A stretch of DNA of 64,000 bases, from positions 1,535,501 through 1,599,500 of the forward strand of contig WPIO01000048.1 in the NCBI GenBank assembly GCA_009760855.2, read 5' to 3'. The first letter of the stretch is position 1. Every line of letters starts with the position of its first letter. Shown here in pieces: positions 1 to 12,069 of this stretch. A model generated the notes under the pieces. The model saw only the letters and a list, made by a program, of their open reading frames with translations, was not told the DNA's origin and did not search any database. This DNA is from Cristatella mucedo. Lineage: Eukaryota > Bryozoa > Phylactolaemata > Cristatellidae. A program made the position numbers and the translations under genes.

Positions 1-1258
1 AAATTCACGGCCGAGATTACAAGGCTGGGCGTCAACGGTATTCGTCGCCCGTACGCTGGGACTAGCGCCGTAACAGGGCTGCGTTTGCAGCCTAATTCCT
101 AACGGTAGCGGAAGCCACTAGACTCCGCTTGAAGCACTAGTGACCGTTCATGCCAGTGCAAAAATGAGTCCGTATTTTTTTAATTTGAAATGCAGCTATG
201 TCGGGTTTTTATGTAATCATACTTGGCGGGTTAGCGTGGGTACTTTAACTGCCAAGTTCCTGCTTCGTTTCAGTCTGTGCAATAGCTTTACTGCAGCACT
301 GCGGCGCAATGTAAAAGTTCTTGGTAGAAAACGGCTAATACAGCAGGTTCTTTTCCATGGTGCTAGAAAGGCCTTAACTGCTGTCTCGATTCCTGCTTTG
401 GAAGGACAGAATTACCTATTTCAGAGCAAGATTTGGTGGCAAACTTTTGGAATCGCGTAAAGACCCAAATGACTCTACGGTTGGAACTCCACGCTCACAT
501 GCCAATGCAGCAGGCAATACAAGAAAGAGGTCACGCTGCCATAAGCAACGCCCGCTCATCTTCAGGCAACGAGATCCTTACTCGTCGAAGAATTGAAAAG
601 GCCAACTCGCAATGCCTTAACGGGTCGCGGAGAGGAGATCTCGGCTTCAGTGCCAATATTTGGTGGCTAGCCGACGAGGTTCTCGTGGATTATCATAAAA
701 AATTCAGCATCACGAACAGCCGTTGCTAATGGCAGGAATCGGTTGTTACAAACTTGGCTTGTGCCTTCCACGTACGATGAGAACGAGGCCGCAAAGGCAG
801 CGCTCGTATTGGTACTCGTCTCAGCCGCCGCCCGACGAATGCCGGCGAAGCTTGCAGCACTGCCAGTTGCTTGCAGGTGCACTGCCGATGCACGCAGTTA
901 TGCAAGCAGTAGCGGGAGCGTGGCAGCATTGACGAGTGCTCACACTATGACGTAGCAAGTCCACATCAATTAGGCAGACCACTGCTTGACAGCAGCAGAG
1001 GGTTACAGGCGCTCAAAGGTGGCCTTGGCGTAACGCAAGGCTCGGTGGCCAGGCGCTCAAATGCAAACGTTGCGTCTGGAATCACGACGCCCTGCCTATC
1101 TCGAGGCGTCACCTATTATGCGGCGGCCCCGGCCGAAAAAATATCACATGTCCGCGGATACTGACAATAAGTCACAATCTGGCTCGCTTAGATGGCGATG
1201 ACGTTTAACAGCTGAGCCCGCCTGCCTGCATCGGCCTCCGTCTTTCCTTCAGTCGCAC
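1..1258. other. unassigned DNA
   Basis: No recognisable gene or repeat. Short overlapping ORFs exist in several frames, but none has a family motif or convincing splice context. Confidence 0.4.
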
Positions 1259-1995
1259 TTACGACTCGATCGGGACTGAAAATTCGTCGCTATACCACGG
1301 CGCGGCGTCGAAACCGGTCGACGCTGAGATTATCTCATTGGTCAATAGAGTTTTCCCTGACTCGAATGCCGCAGCCGCCGCTGTCAGCTGAGATAACGAA
1401 AGGGCATGCAAAGCTTGGCTGTCTAATCGAGCACCCAGCTGCCCTCCGGAAGCTGGGCGACGGCAGAGCGCGTCGACGGAAGCGTTCGAGCGGCACGCTG
1501 AGGGCTCTCTACGAGTGCGGCAGCGACCGGCCACCCAGCAGCAGCGGTCGCTACTTTGTCTAAGCCCGGACTTGCTCGGCGGCCTCGAACATGTCGTAAG
1601 TACTTGAGCACGCCGCGTCCGCGCGCCCAATGCCGCGGCAGCGGCAGCCCGACGCGACGCGGCCAAACGAGCCGCACGGCTGCCGACAGCTCCGGCTGAG
1701 CTGAGGCTTCGGCGGGTCGCGCTGCACGACCTCGGCGGCTACGGACGCTCGGAGCGGCTCTTCTCCTGTGCGTCGCTCGGAGCTGCTCGAAGCGGAGCGA
1801 GCGAGCGCCGCCCCAGGCCTGCCGCCGACTGCTACAGCGAGCCTCGAGCCCCGCGAGCCTCTGAATGACGCCGAATGTCTGCGACAGCGGCGGTCGCTCG
1901 GGCTCGGTCGCCTGCGGTTCGAGTCGGCGGCGACGTCGGCAGTGACGGCGTCTGTCGCTGCTCTAGCCAGACCGCTTTCACGGCGGCGGGTCTTC
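1259..1995. other. GC-rich, CpG-rich block
   Basis: This block is clearly richer in G+C and CpG than its AT-rich surroundings. It is open in several frames on both strands, as expected from base composition alone, so no protein is called. A good donor-like site (GTAAGTAC) follows an ATG near 1591. It could be a promoter-proximal island, a first exon, or the 5' part of an unknown repeat. A LINE-B 3' fragment begins directly after it. Confidence 0.35.
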
Positions 1996-1999
1996 ACCC

Positions 2000-2290
2000 G
2001 AACTTACGCAATGACTACTACTCGCCTGCTGCTGCCGACCATGGCTCGTCCTTTTCAGCGGTCCTGAGCTGCTGCTTCCATGCCACTCTCTACCTCAACT
2101 GCCCTCCTGACTCTGCTATGCTTCCCACTTTCTCTTCGTTGCGTGAGACGAAGTTTGTTGGCACCCAAATGCGCACCGAAAGCCGCTTAGGCTGTGAGTG
2201 CCCTATACAAAATTCTCCTGTGTAACACCCACATAGTCTTTATGGCTTTGTGGAGTTACAGACGGAGATACAGCACATAACATTGCATGC
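2000..2290 (+). mobile_element. LINE-B 3' end fragment
   Basis: The segment matches the last part of the LINE-B ORF and its 3' UTR as seen at 33.3-33.6 kb and 60.5-60.8 kb. Shared landmarks are the run through TTTTCAGCGGTCCTGAGCTG, then CTCCTGACTCTGCTATGCTT, then GGCTTTGTGGAGTTACAGAC. The tail has decayed from the usual TACATTACATT to a CATAACATTGCATG-like sequence. It is 5'-truncated and non-functional. Confidence 0.8.
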
Positions 2291-3479
2291 TGCTTGCAGC
2301 CCGCTGAGGCGGCATGCGACGCGGTGTGCCCACGCTCTGGGCAACCGCTACGGCGGCACAGCGAGCGTGCTGCGTGCTTTAACGCAGCGTCCGACGGAGC
2401 GTGGAAAGCCTCAAGGGTCGTCGAGAAAAGTAGCTCCACGTGGGCAGCTTGCGTTGTAGGATGCTCAATCAAAATGGCGTCGCTGGCGTTTATTGAGCCG
2501 ACGACAGATGAAGGAAGGCTTGGCGAATGACTATGGGGAACTAAACTGGGCCACTTTGTAGCTGCCATAGAGGTGTTGGCTTAGCGTTTCCCTCTTTCCC
2601 TAGACTAAAATTTTTCGGTTAACGGAACGATTTAGTTGGTTTGTATAGCGCTCAAGTTAACTTAGAACCTATCTAAGCGCTGTACAATTGACAAGAGAAT
2701 CACTGCCCAAGGGATAGTGGCATGCACGGTATAAAGCCTGTAAAAAGCAAATGATTATCACTATTAGGCCAGTACGCAAACATTCAATCCCTTAGCGAAA
2801 CTGGTTAGTGAGACCTCTGGCTAGGCAGTTGCCCTGAAACATTCGCAGGGACGCAAGCAAAGACAAGTTCACTGGAGACAAAGCGGGCTGACAAGAAGAA
2901 ATGCGTCTTAAAAAGATGAGGCTTTAATGCTAAAATTTCATAGGAGGTAGTGGCGGTGGCTTGAGTTCGAATTTTAAACATTAGGAGCACACAAGCTCAA
3001 TGCACAACTATCAAATTGTTTCAACTTAGTAGAAGGGACAGTGGGATGACTCAATGACTGAGAAGCAGGGGATGAGCGAGCTCTCTGGAGGAGCTAATGG
3101 TTCGGATTGGTAGGCCGCTGGAAAGGTAAGTGAAGTTACCTGTAAGCCAGACTGAAAATCACGGAAATCGATGCGATGCTTCGTTAAGAACCAGAAAATC
3201 TCAGACAGAAGAAGTTAATGTGGCAGCAACGCTGTTGTCGACGGAATACTGTAAAAAAAAAGGCACCATGTTGTGTGGGTCACACGCTACGCCAACTAAT
3301 GGGGTTCTTCGCCACCCGAAGTCTCACTTCTCAGTATTTTTATTCCAAACGGAATTTAAACGCTAGCTATATATCACATCCAAATGAGTAGAGTAGATTG
3401 GGCAGCAATTAGGAGTAGCTGCTGCTATCTTATGTCAAGACGGTGAAGCAAACCGGCATGTCACAAGGTGAAGACTCTG
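2291..3479. other. unassigned DNA with a LINE-tail-like hairpin
   Basis: No gene is seen. Around 2647-2685 an AGCGCTCAAG...CTATCTAAGCGCT segment resembles a decayed LINE-A/SINE-2 terminal hairpin. The remainder is AT-rich and unassigned. Confidence 0.3.
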
Positions 3480-3745
3480 TCTCATTTCAAAAATCTCCAG
3501 CTTCTGCTTTTCCTTCCATCCCGCCAGGCCTAGGGATATGAACCTCGAAGACACTCCGAAACGTATCCTCACGCCTCCCAGCTACCTGCATACCGGCCAT
3601 GCTCTGGCTAACGAACTTCCTGGTCCACTTTGCAAGTTCATCAAACTCGCATCTGTAAAGTGCCTAGATAGAGATTCGGTTCTTTAAGAATGTAATACAA
3701 ATCTGTTATTATTATTATTAATAATATTATTATTATATTATTTCA
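3480..3745 (+). mobile_element. decayed LINE 3' end with ATT tail
   Basis: A degenerate C-terminal RT region leads into GTAAAGTGCCTAGATAGAGA and a TTATTATTATT tail. This is the 3' hairpin and microsatellite tail of the LINE-A type, with many substitutions, so it is an old copy. Confidence 0.6.
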
Positions 3746-5294
3746 TAGGTTATCCTTCGGAGTTTGACTCAGAACTCAACCTAGATAAAAAAATAAGTAG
3801 CAACCAGTTGGCCTGAGCTTAAGCGGGATTTCCTTCTCTAAGTATGTTAGTACAAAGAAACCTAATTAAGTAATACTACTGAAAACTATGCAAAAACCGC
3901 CTATTTATCCAGCCTTTTGGCGCAATAAGAGCTGTTTTAGATTGTTAAAGTGAGTGCTGCTTGAAACGCTGTGCTAATCATCTGTATACAACCAATGACT
4001 ATTTTACGGCTACCGAAATCCCCTTGTAAGAAAAACAGTTCAATCACAGCATATACAGGTAGATTTGTAGTTTTTTGGTCAAATAAGAATACTACCATAA
4101 TCCAAAGGTGTCAGATGCAAGCCACGTATGCATTGACAAAATAAGTTTTTTTTTATATCGCTCACACCCCTACTCCAAGCGGCATGAAAAGCTTCGTTGG
4201 TTTAAAGGTTGCTGGCTTGAAGTATTATCGGCTGATGCAACTCAGTCCGGCCATGCCCTCAATTGCAAGTCGTTTAGCGTGAAGCAAGCTTCGAACTCGA
4301 ACCAGCGGTTAATTTGTGATTCTATTAGGCTATCTCGCCTCGCTCTGTAGCTAATGGGATACCTGAGAGTGTAGTAGGCTCGTGCTCGCATCTCGCCTGC
4401 CCACCTCAGGACACAAGCTCGTGCTCAGACCGTGCCTGATCATCAGATCGTGCGCGGACCGTGTCCCACCTCAGGATATGATCTCGCACCTGCCGAGCTC
4501 AGAGCATAAGCTCGTGCTCTTGTGTCTCCTACCCACCTCAGGACATTGTGAGAATCTTCAATCGGCTATAGATCTCACCCGATACAACTGCCACATAATG
4601 TACTACAAAAGCCCTCAAAAAGTTATAGGTGACTAGAATCTGCTTTCCTCTTGCCTTATAGAGTCCATCTGTTAGCATCGATGACATAGAAAATATTCAC
4701 CTTAACGATTACCTCATATTCCCCCTCATATAAGAATCACTAACGTAATTGAATGTAATTGCATATGAACTTGAAGGGATAATAATATTCTTTTGCAGTA
4801 CGGCATCGTTGTTATAATATATCTGTTTAGCCACGCTCGAAGGTTGGCTCAATATAACAAAAAACAATAGCACATTTGATATTTGCCATCGTGTTTTTGG
4901 CACTCTGATAACTATTATGCTGGGTGAATTTGAGCTGAAATCACGGTAAAGAAAAATGAAAGGACTGGTACTCGGTTACACTATTTAAATGAGACATGGA
5001 TATACCTGTACTCTGATTTCATAAGTTTCTACCAAAGTTAGCTTATTTTTAATCTAGCCTAACGGGTTTTAATGGTGTTCTGGTTGAGCTATATGAGTCT
5101 CTATCCCCATGTAGCCAGGTATACACACCTCCGATGCGGTCCCCACTGGTAAGATTTAAGTAGTACTCCATACTGGGGCATTAAGTTCTTATTTCCAGAC
5201 AAACGCTTGTCAGAATCAGGCAGTACAAGCAAGGAAGACATCGGTAAGAAAGAATTGAAAAGATATCGAAAAATCTGCAGCAAATAAACACTGG
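3746..5294. repeat. AT-rich unassigned DNA with a degenerate tandem repeat
   Basis: No gene is seen. Between about 4380 and 4550 a degenerate tandem repeat is visible: CCACCTCAGGACA-like and AAGCTCGTGCTC-like units recur three to four times with drift. The flanks are unassigned AT-rich sequence. Confidence 0.45.
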
Positions 5295-5389
5295 GTGTTC
5301 CTGCCAATTACTGGAAGCTATTTATTGGTGGGCTGTTCTGAGCTATTTGCAAATCTTTCAACTGGAGGAAAGGGCTGCTGTCATTTGCT

Positions 5390-6400
5390 GCTGCTACCAC
5401 CAGTTGCTGTTGATGTCGGGTTCAAAAGAAGAAAGGCCAGCAGGGATGGCGTCGGCTGTGACCGGATTTTCTCGAGACACCTTGCTTGCTCGCCCTCAAC
5501 CATTGCTGTGAATTGCTCTAACTTGGTGATCATCAAGCCTTCAAAAGTCCCAGCAGGCACTCTTGAAGTGAATTTGTGTAATGCACGTTCAGTGGAGTGC
5601 TGTTTCTGAATTGTGGCTGAAATTGACTAACTTCCCGACCGTAACCGACGTCACCTATACGATAACCGACGTCACCTACACAGGCTTTCTTTTCTTTCTC
5701 ACCACTAGATTAATCTAAACTAACTGTGGATTAATCATCGGCACTAGTTCCTCCCTCGGATTATGAAACTTGTGCATTCCTTTTTAAGTATCGAAGTATT
5801 AAAGTATATAAGTATTAAGTATTATCGTATTCAAGTATTCAAGTAGTCTTGATTCTCAAGTGTTGAGTCCAAGCAACAGTTTGACGCTGCGGCAGTAATA
5901 TAAATCACCCAGGGCATGAAATCTACCTTCAATTCAACTTTTTCTGTCTCATTGTGACTCTTTTTTTCAGAGATTATCTTTTCCCGTACTCACCGATTTG
6001 TGGCTCATTTTACCGACCCTACTCGTAGCAAGGGTCACAAACTCGACTGAAGATTCTCTATCAGTTGTATGTTGTCACCTTGCTGCATTCCCAAGGTTGG
6101 CACATCATACGTGCGGCTTTGCCTTGACAGCCATACTGTCGGAGCATACCTAGAAATATCTTCTTTGTTCTCACTGCTCAATCCTTCGTCCGATCCACTC
6201 TGACTGTTAACACGCTTCTACAAAGTAATAGCCGAGTCCTAGCTGAGTCTACACTGTTAAGCTTATCACACCAGTTCGCCTGAACGGATCATGGCTTGCA
6301 GCAGACATATTAGCTCGGACTACAAAGCTCGCTTTCCAGAGAGCATGAAATAAATATCAGTACTAACTGCTCATCTGCTGCGTAAAAGGACTATGGGAAT
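5390..6400 (+). pseudogene. fossil LINE endonuclease region
   Basis: Broken reading frames match the LINE-A protein encoded at 25.65-27.08 kb in the same order. A KRRKAS-like basic stretch is followed by NLVIIKPSKVPAG and NARSVECC (LINE-A has NLVVIKPVATPSA and NPRSMCNK). Then come a PTRSKGHKLD-like segment near 6020-6055 (LINE-A: PTHIKGHTLD) and a GSWLAADILARTTKLAF-like segment near 6285-6345 (LINE-A: DGLWFTADIKLAKS). Stop codons and indels separate the blocks. It is an old related LINE copy with no 3' end nearby. Confidence 0.55.
5785..5850. repeat. degenerate AAGTATT repeat
   Basis: Imperfect repeats of TAAGTATT/TCAAGTATT occur in tandem inside the fossil LINE region. They look like simple-sequence drift. 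Confidence 0.5.
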
Positions 6401-8867
6401 CTTACTGATCTATCCCAGTTAAGGCTAAGTCTAGCTTCTATAGAAAACATAGTGGAACTACAGGTGCACAATCCTTAACTGCTTTTGGAAGTGTGAGAAA
6501 TTATGTCCACTAACTAGGATTAGTCGCAAACTGATTTACATATGATTTCCTTAGACCAATGGAACGATCACCAGATATGAGTGTTATCACTAATTAATCA
6601 CTAAATATGAGTGACCGCGAGAAACTCGTATGCAAATAAACATGAGTCAAGAGTTCATCTCATTACCAGTAGCTACTACCGTGGAATTTGAACATTTTGG
6701 AAGCATGACTGCTTTGGAAATGTCTGGGGTCATATCAAGCCAAAGCTTTTCGGCCGGTGTTGAAACCTAAGTGAAGCCTAGACAGCTTTTTCGGAAAATG
6801 TCTACCCTATAATGCAAGAGACTGAAATATCCATTTATGCTCAATTTTAGCATGTGTACTCTCATACTAACAAGGATTCATTCCTAGAGCAGTTTGTGAC
6901 AATGCATTTTATTTACGCTCAAATAGCAAGATTAAGTTTCGCTGTTAAGGCTGAACGAATCAGGTACAAGGAAACGTTCTCTTATTAGATATCATATCTT
7001 CGGAAACACTTACTCATTAGGCGTCAATGGTTTAAGTTATCATATTTTTTATTATCGAATCATGCACGGGTATAAAACTGCTAAAATCAATAAGTGCTTC
7101 AGGTGCATTTGTTATTTCAATGCCTTTTGGTTTTCAAAATAGCCAGATTGCAAAAACCAACAGTTCTAAGCGAAATGTATTACTGATTAGCTTTTGTAAC
7201 AATGTCCCATTACCACTACACAATTCTTAGACTTTCTTGGCTCATCTATATTGCATTCAGATAATTGCTTTAAAGCAACAATTGAAATATTAAATATATT
7301 TTGTATGAAACGACGGCTGCCATTTTAACCTTCCGATTATCTAGGAAAGTCAATGTCACTGGCCTTAACTTAATGGCCAAACATTGCTGTCTAGAAAATC
7401 AAAATATTTATTGCTATGCACCACACATGGCGGATCAAACCCCTCTAAAGATGCAGGACACTTAGCTAAATCAACGTTAAACCTAGAAAATTAATGATTA
7501 ATAAAGGAGAAAATTAAATTTGAGGACCCATTAGGACATGTAAAGCAACTTTTACACAACCCACAAAAAAATTAACTACGTCATTGAAGTGCCGGCAGAG
7601 CCCAGCTTATATTTTTTTTAATTTCACATCAACCTGTTGGGTATTTGCCTAGCTCTGTGGAATCTAAATGATGCATAGATATATACTCTTTTAGGACTTA
7701 CATAACCACATAGGGTCTCTGGGAATTGCCTTACAGCCCAGAAAAGTCGATACCACAGCCATACCACCTCGCCCACGGCCCTGTCAGTCGTTAAGAGTGC
7801 CTAAATAAGCCACAGGTAATAACAGTACAATCTAAAACCTTAAATAATCACTAATTGCTCTGAATCACATTAAATAACATTTTAAATCTTAATTAAATTT
7901 TTAAATAAATTTTTAAACCTAATTTTGAATCCAAACGAATGAAGTGGCAATTTGAATGAAGTGAATCCTAACGAATGAAGTGGCAATTCGAATGAGAGGG
8001 CTTCCTGGGCATTGCATGATACGCAAAGCAACTCTTGCAGCACATAGTCAATTATTTGACTGGAGGTCAATGAACTACTAAGAATTAATTGCATATACTG
8101 GTCATGAATTACGTCTTTGCTGGCAGTCCAGCGGACCCAGTGACTGAAACCCATACAAAATCTAACTATAACATTATAACCCGGCGTAATTCACTTCCGC
8201 TTAAGGTGAGTGCATCGCAAAACGCGCTCACAATAGTTATGAAAAGTAAATACAGAAAGAGTTAGCTTTGTACACCCGTTTGCCCAAGTTGAGTCCTTCT
8301 GTTCGACGACTGGTGGGGCGGCATTGCTGCGTTCGTATTATGCAACTGTGTTTGGGCAGAGATGGCCTTGGGGTGAGTCATTAATTCTAGACTCAATAAA
8401 TAGTTAATGAATAGTTTCAATAAATATTCTAGTTTCCGTTTGTGGCTTCATGGCTGCTATTTTCAAATTTCATCTTTCTTCACAGCGGTAAAAACTAAAA
8501 TCAAGAGACCCTGTTTGTGCCTAGGTCATCTCGCCTGCACTCTGCTGACGAGGTCATATCGCCTGAGCATCAGTAGCACTAAACTGGCAATAATGTATGT
8601 CCTACCTCCAAGGAGAGTTCATAGCATATGTAAGTAAACCTGCAAAACTACTCAGAGGATCTTTAAAATAAAGAGACCTCCAAAGATCTGTGCTTGGTGC
8701 ACTTTCTTTCGCAATTCCATTTAAGCGTTCCCTCTAGCCAATTTAACTGCCAGGCTCAACCTCGGCTTTCATTATCATTCAGGTGAGTCACAGCTACACC
8801 CTCCATTACAACCCCTCACCGCCTACCAGAACGTCTAACTCTCTCAACAATGTTATCAAATTTAATG
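6401..8867. other. AT-rich unassigned DNA
   Basis: No gene is recognised. A two-copy tandem repeat of about 36 bases is present at about 7927-7998, with unit core AACGAATGAAGTGGCAATT. Otherwise the sequence is AT-rich with short chance ORFs. Confidence 0.4.
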
Positions 8868-9232
8868 GTTGACGTAAATGGACTAAGATCATATGAAGTA
8901 CCTCTGAAATATGGAGTACCTCAGGGCTCCATGCTAGGTCCGGTTCTTTTCACGGTTTATACTCTGCCTCTTGCTGATGTGATTGCCAAGCACAATCTAG
9001 GCTTTCAATTCTATGCGGATGGCACTCAGTTGTACCTTTGCTTCGATCCCTCCCAGCCTTCGAACACCTCAAATTCTCTAAACTCACTTGCTGCATGCAT
9101 TGATGACATCCGCACATGGATGGCAGCAAATTTTCTAAAACTAGGCGATGACAAAACTAACTTACTAGTCATGGGCAAACCCAGTGTGATTCAGAAATTG
9201 GAAAGGCTGACGCTCAAATTGGCTCTGCCAGC

Positions 9233-9874
9233 ATGTCTCCTGTTGAATCAGCTCGAAATCTAGGTGTCATAGTCCAAAGCGACCTCTCGTTAGACGGCCA
9301 TATCAGTTCCACGGTCAAATCTGCCTATTTTCAGCTTCATAATATTGCTAAAGCTCGGGCTTGTTTAGATAAGGATACCACGTCTAAGTTGGTCCACGCA
9401 TTCGTGACTTCTCGTCTCGACTTCTGCAACTCACTGCTTACTGGCCTACCAGCATGTGCGATCAGGCGATTGCAGCTGGTGCAAAACTCTGCAGCTAGGC
9501 TTGTCTGTCGTGAGCGTCGCAGTTGCCACATTACTCCACTTCTCGCCGACCTGCACTGGCTACCAGTCAAGCAACGGATGGACTTCAAGGTTTTGTCGCT
9601 AACTTTTAGGTCCTTTCATTCTATGGTTCCAGCCTATCTCTCCGACATACTCCCCCATCAGGCCAAGCATCGTACCACCAGCTTTTCGGAATCCAGCAGT
9701 CTACAAATACCTCGTACAAACCTCAAATCCTTTGGAGACCGTGCATTTAGTTCGTATGCTCCCAAAGCCTGGAGCTCCCTCCCGACTAGCGTCAGAACAT
9801 CCCCTGACCTGACCACATTTAAAAGGAACTTAAAAACACACCTATTTAGGACAGCATTTAGTGGGTTCATGTGA
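9233..9874 (+). pseudogene. LINE-A RT C-terminal portion
   Basis: A 213-residue open frame carries the conserved C-terminal part of CR1/L2-type proteins: [47 protein letters not shown] and LKTHLFRTAF. It is out of frame with the upstream RT piece at 8850-9263 because of a small indel. The same protein is encoded by the other LINE-A copies in the window. Confidence 0.9.
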
Positions 9875-10039
9875 TTCTTCCTTCACGCGCTTATGCGTGC
9901 TGACACTGTGCATGCTGCCACTAACCACATTTGCATGCTGACCCTGTGCATGTCACCCCTAACCATGTTATTCATTTTGTTTGTTTTTCAAGCATGATTT
10001 TACTTACCATTCAATTGCATTTCCTTTTGCAGCAAATGT

Positions 10040-10079
10040 AAAGCGCCTAGAAAGAGATTAAGTTCTCTGAGGGCGCTTT
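10040..10079 (+). repeat. LINE-A 3' terminal hairpin
   Basis: An outer stem, AAAGCGCC pairing with GGCGCTTT, encloses an inner stem AGAGA/TCTCT around a TTAAGT loop. It lies directly before the ATT microsatellite tail. The same structure ends every well-preserved LINE-A copy here. In CR1/L2-type elements 3' ends of this kind are thought to be what the reverse transcriptase recognises; that role is inferred. Confidence 0.75.
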
Positions 10080-10088
10080 ATCAAGTAC

Positions 10089-10119
<31 letters not shown>

Positions 10120-10134
10120 GTGATAAAGCAACTT

Positions 10135-10345
10135 GATAATAAAATGCAAACCTTGCAGTACTCCGAAATTGGGAAAACCCTAACTGAGCATGACCAACAT
10201 CCCAGGCAGCGTACACATGCAATTGAGGCAGCAGGTTTAAAAGTAACCTTTCACTTGACGATCACGTCAGCTCAGCAGTCACACAATTTGAGCTCACGAC
10301 TGGGCTACATTCGGCAGCACCTTTCATCTGAAAGCATTATAATTA
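10135..10345 (+). pseudogene. possible decayed third-family LINE RT fragment
   Basis: A frame reading LKVTFHLTITSAQQSHNLSS then LGYIRQHLSSE aligns by eye with the LINE segment LGVIFQSDLSLDDHISS ... NIAKIRACLDKD. It is more diverged than families A and B. It starts just after the ATT tail of the upstream LINE-A copy. Confidence 0.4.
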
Positions 10346-11845
10346 TTTTTTTGTTTTTCAGCTACATAATTATTTTTTATATTTCACTGTTTCTCCTGTT
10401 ATTAAATTGCTCAAGTAGTGTAAGGTCTTACATTGCCCTATCGTGCCTAACACAGCACATTGACATAATATCTTAAGGCTAACGAAGTTAATTAAATTGT
10501 GTCCTGCCATAACTCGACAAGAGACACCGGTGGCAGGTCAGCCAATGACATTTTGGCGTAAATGGACTAAAGACCTGCTTTAAACTTTAACACTTACTGC
10601 CTTCTTGAACTTGGCCGAAAGCAACCATGATCTAGCAAGGATCAACCCTGGGGAAACAACCCCATCTTTGAAAATAGAAATAGAAGATGGCAATCCCTAC
10701 TACTGCTGTGATCACTCTCATGGTTCTATGTCTTGGTGCTTGTACTCGAACACAATTTGTGCTCGGCAAACTCTTCGTACATCCATTAAGTCTCACCTTT
10801 TATAAGTCCTGTGCCAAAATAGGAATACCTGAACTTGTGCTCTAGTTGAAAAACTAAAAGGCATACTCATTATTTGTGAGTAGCAGCTGAGAGATTATCC
10901 ATGCTGAATACTTTTTCAAGGTTGATTGAAAGGGCAACGCAATTTCTATGATATTAAATTCAGTGAGCCTATTTCCAATAGTTTAGAGCGGAAATGCTTT
11001 TACTCTACTAGACGGATGCCTAAAATTTGGCTAAATGTAAATATTGTATGCTAGCTTTTTTATTATGTCTTAAATATAATATTCCCAAATAGCATAATGC
11101 ATGTCGATCGACATATATCTCATATAGTTGGGCAGATGCTAAATGTTTCGCTCTTTTAGCTCAACTAATGGCACTCACTGGTTTGAAGCAGGGTGGTCAC
11201 TGCATAATGCAGTGTCATTCAAATACTCTATCACAGTCACGAATCATTCCTCGGACGCATTAACATCTAGAAAACTCCAAATTCATATTTTTTCAGACAG
11301 CTCTTTGAAAATTTAGCCCTTGTTGACGTTCCACAGACTTATATGAGTTTCTGTTGAAATTGTTGCATGGTTTGCACGGGAGACTAATTACTGAAAGAAC
11401 CAGTTAACCAATCTATCTCGCATGCATGCAGCATTTTGTATTTTAAAATTGAAATTGAGCACTCCTATCGTTTAGATTTTCTTAAAACTGCACACAACAT
11501 AGTTTACGCGATTCACTGATTTGATGATTTCGCCAGGTCGTTGCCTCTGGCCGGCACAGCCATTGCAATGACAGTGCACGCCGTTAGGGCTTATCTCAAA
11601 TACTAACGAGACAGAGAAAGAAGCATAGCGATGTAGAAACCGAAGTAAAAACATAGTAATGCAGTATGCTTCGCAGGACTGGCAAATTCTTAGCATTTTA
11701 AGAAAAGCGAACTGTTGCAGCTGTATTAGCCTCCGTGGCTAGTTGCAAAAGAAGCGTACACATGTCGTCTCGTTTATTCGAAAAGTCACTGTCTCACGCA
11801 AATTAGCTGAGTACAAGACGGTGGCAGCATTAGATAATTTTTTTA
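10346..11845. other. unassigned AT-rich DNA
   Basis: No gene, RNA or repeat could be recognised on either strand. Confidence 0.4.
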
Positions 11846-12058
11846 TGCGTGCTGACACTGTGCATGCTGCCACTAACAACATTTGCATGCTGACCCTGTG
11901 CATGCCACCCCTAACCAAGTTATTCATTTTGTTTGTTTATCAAGCATGATTTTATTCACCGTTAAATTGCATTTCCCTTTGCAGCAAATGTTAAGCGCCT
12001 AGATAGAGATTAAGTTCTCTGAAGGCACTTTATCAAGTGCATTATTATTATTGTTATT
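11846..12058 (+). mobile_element. LINE-A 3' UTR fragment
   Basis: Only the 3' UTR is present: TATGCGTGCTGACACTGTGC, the GCATGCTGACCCTGTGCATG block, the terminal hairpin (GCGCCTAGATAGAGATTAAG...) and an ATT tail with one TTG interruption. It is an extremely 5'-truncated insertion. Confidence 0.9.
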
Positions 12059-12069
12059 ATTATATTCTT

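Larger units (their letters stand above)
8868..10116 (+). mobile_element. LINE-A copy, 5'-truncated, with full 3' end
   Basis: This is a CR1/L2-like non-LTR retrotransposon fragment beginning within the RT fingers/palm (VDVNG, VPQGSMLGPVLF). It continues through the RT thumb and C-terminal domain to the 3' UTR, the terminal hairpin at 10040-10079, and (ATT)n at about 10090-10115. The active-site motif is mutated: YADG instead of YADD near residue 57 of the first frame. A single-base shift near 9215-9250 moves the reading frame. It is therefore dead. Confidence 0.92.

Noticed and set aside
1259-2067. Several overlapping Arg/Ala-rich ORFs on both strands
   Set aside because: Open frames are expected in GC-rich DNA; no frame has a motif, and the last part is a LINE-B 3' end.
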